Assembly (NCBI GenBank): GCA_963971535.1
Contig: OZ020593.1
Coordinates: 14,475,904 to 14,539,903, forward strand
Source: Notolepis coatsorum
Taxonomy: Eukaryota; Chordata; Actinopteri; Aulopiformes; Paralepididae
Reading direction: 5' to 3'
Length of the DNA stretch: 64,000 bases
The notes beneath the pieces were generated by a model, which searched no databases, was not told the DNA's origin, and saw only the letters and a list, made by a program, of their open reading frames with translations. Position 1 is the first letter of the stretch; each line of letters starts with the position of its first letter. Shown one piece after another: positions 63,340-64,000 of this stretch. A program made the position numbers and the translations under genes.

Positions 63340-63540
63340 CAGGGGTCAGCAACCTTTTTGACATGGAGTGCCTGTTTGAAATATAGTTGTGCCTATAGTG
63401 TGCCTAGTGTGCCTCAACAATATTCCATGCATCGTCATTTTTTTTCTCATAATCAGGTCTTTTTAATGATGATTTTTACATTATTACATCATTATTGTTA
63501 TTGTTATTATTAACAATATTATTATGATGGTTGTATCAAC
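63340..63540. mobile_element. hAT (Charlie-like) element left end
   Basis: CAGGGGTCAGCAACCTTTTT gacatggagtgcc is a typical Charlie-type terminus. It is followed by AT-rich sequence with (att)n. The right end is not identified within the window. Confidence 0.55.
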
Positions 63541-63769
63541 CCTAAATCTGAGTTGGGGGGGGGGGAATGCAATGCAGACAAACAGCTGCATACAGTGCGA
63601 CCATTTCACTCACATTTGCCCATTCATTTTTGGACACATCACACACCATTGGTGTGTGTACTGTACATGTGCTGTCATAGCTCCACCTACAGGCCTAATG
63701 GAGAACACCAGGATGTGAATGGAGGGTGAATGTGAGGTATATCGTGTAAATAAGTTTTGATTGATCGCA

Positions 63770-64000
63770 AGACTACACTGTAAAAAAAAATATAATAATA
63801 AGTTACCAGAACTTAAAAATATTGAGTTCAGTTACTGTGCATTAAGGTTTTCAGTTTTCAATCCATAATAAGTTAACAGAAAAATAAGTACACAACCACA
63901 TTATTTCAACCTAATAAAACTATGTTTATTGTCATTGTTTTAAGAACACAAGTTGACTTGGTAATACTCACATTTTGAGTAAAAAAATTGCCTTTAACAT
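63770..64000. mobile_element. CACTGTAAA-type short DNA element, runs off the window
   Basis: cactgtaaaaaaaaatataa, ttaccagaacttaaaaatat and ttgagttcagttactg match a widespread teleost MITE form recalled from general knowledge. The far end lies beyond 64,000. Confidence 0.4.

Overview
This is a vertebrate nuclear window, almost certainly from a ray-finned fish (inference). The one gene I can name has introns with GT/AG borders and encodes a metallopeptidase close to vertebrate thimet oligopeptidase. The rest is dense in teleost-style repeats: short hAT-type elements with 8-bp target duplications, tRNA-derived SINEs, L2/Rex1-like LINE 3' ends, and CA/CT microsatellites. Nothing suggests bacterial, viral or plasmid DNA.

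Layout. Positions 1-16,271 hold the 3' two thirds of a plus-strand thop1-like gene. Seven coding exons (680-815, 1757-2123, 4946-5147, 6765-6951, 9391-9519, 14324-14460, 16116-16271) join in one open frame of 438 codons including the stop. They carry the HEFGH zinc motif, the third zinc-ligand glutamate and the tyrosine-rich substrate loop. The 5' exons lie to the left of the window. The introns are loaded with insertions, and three exon donors in a row (exons 2, 3 and 4 of this window) sit at or next to tandem duplications.

Positions 16,300-26,500 are repeats: a Harbinger-type element in the presumed 3' UTR, LINE tails, a Rex1-like reverse transcriptase on the minus strand (20.1-21.7 kb), an inverted-repeat element (22.9-23.7 kb) and an L2-like LINE with the end of its reverse transcriptase and its whole 3' tail (23.9-25.2 kb). 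A GC-rich stretch at 26.56-26.87 kb ending in a good 5' splice site may be a non-coding first exon of another gene. From 27 to 64 kb there is no gene I can name. I see two possible coding exons (41205-41323 plus, 51579-51719 minus), several low-repeat stretches that may be introns, and a patchwork of nested transposons.

The clearest results are insertion histories that can be read base by base. Eight hAT-type elements have perfect 8-bp target duplications, and two more match at 7 of 8. Three SINEs have 12-16 bp duplications, and there are several nests (element in SINE host, SINE in LINE, hAT in hAT, hAT in foldback element). I did not find a new defence, regulatory or metabolic system. The most unusual structures are two foldback-like elements whose terminal arms are made of 68-69 bp tandem units, a 35-bp minisatellite that starts at a splice donor and repeats donor-like sequence about 37 times, and a dispersed palindromic minisatellite punctuated by GGTTAACC.
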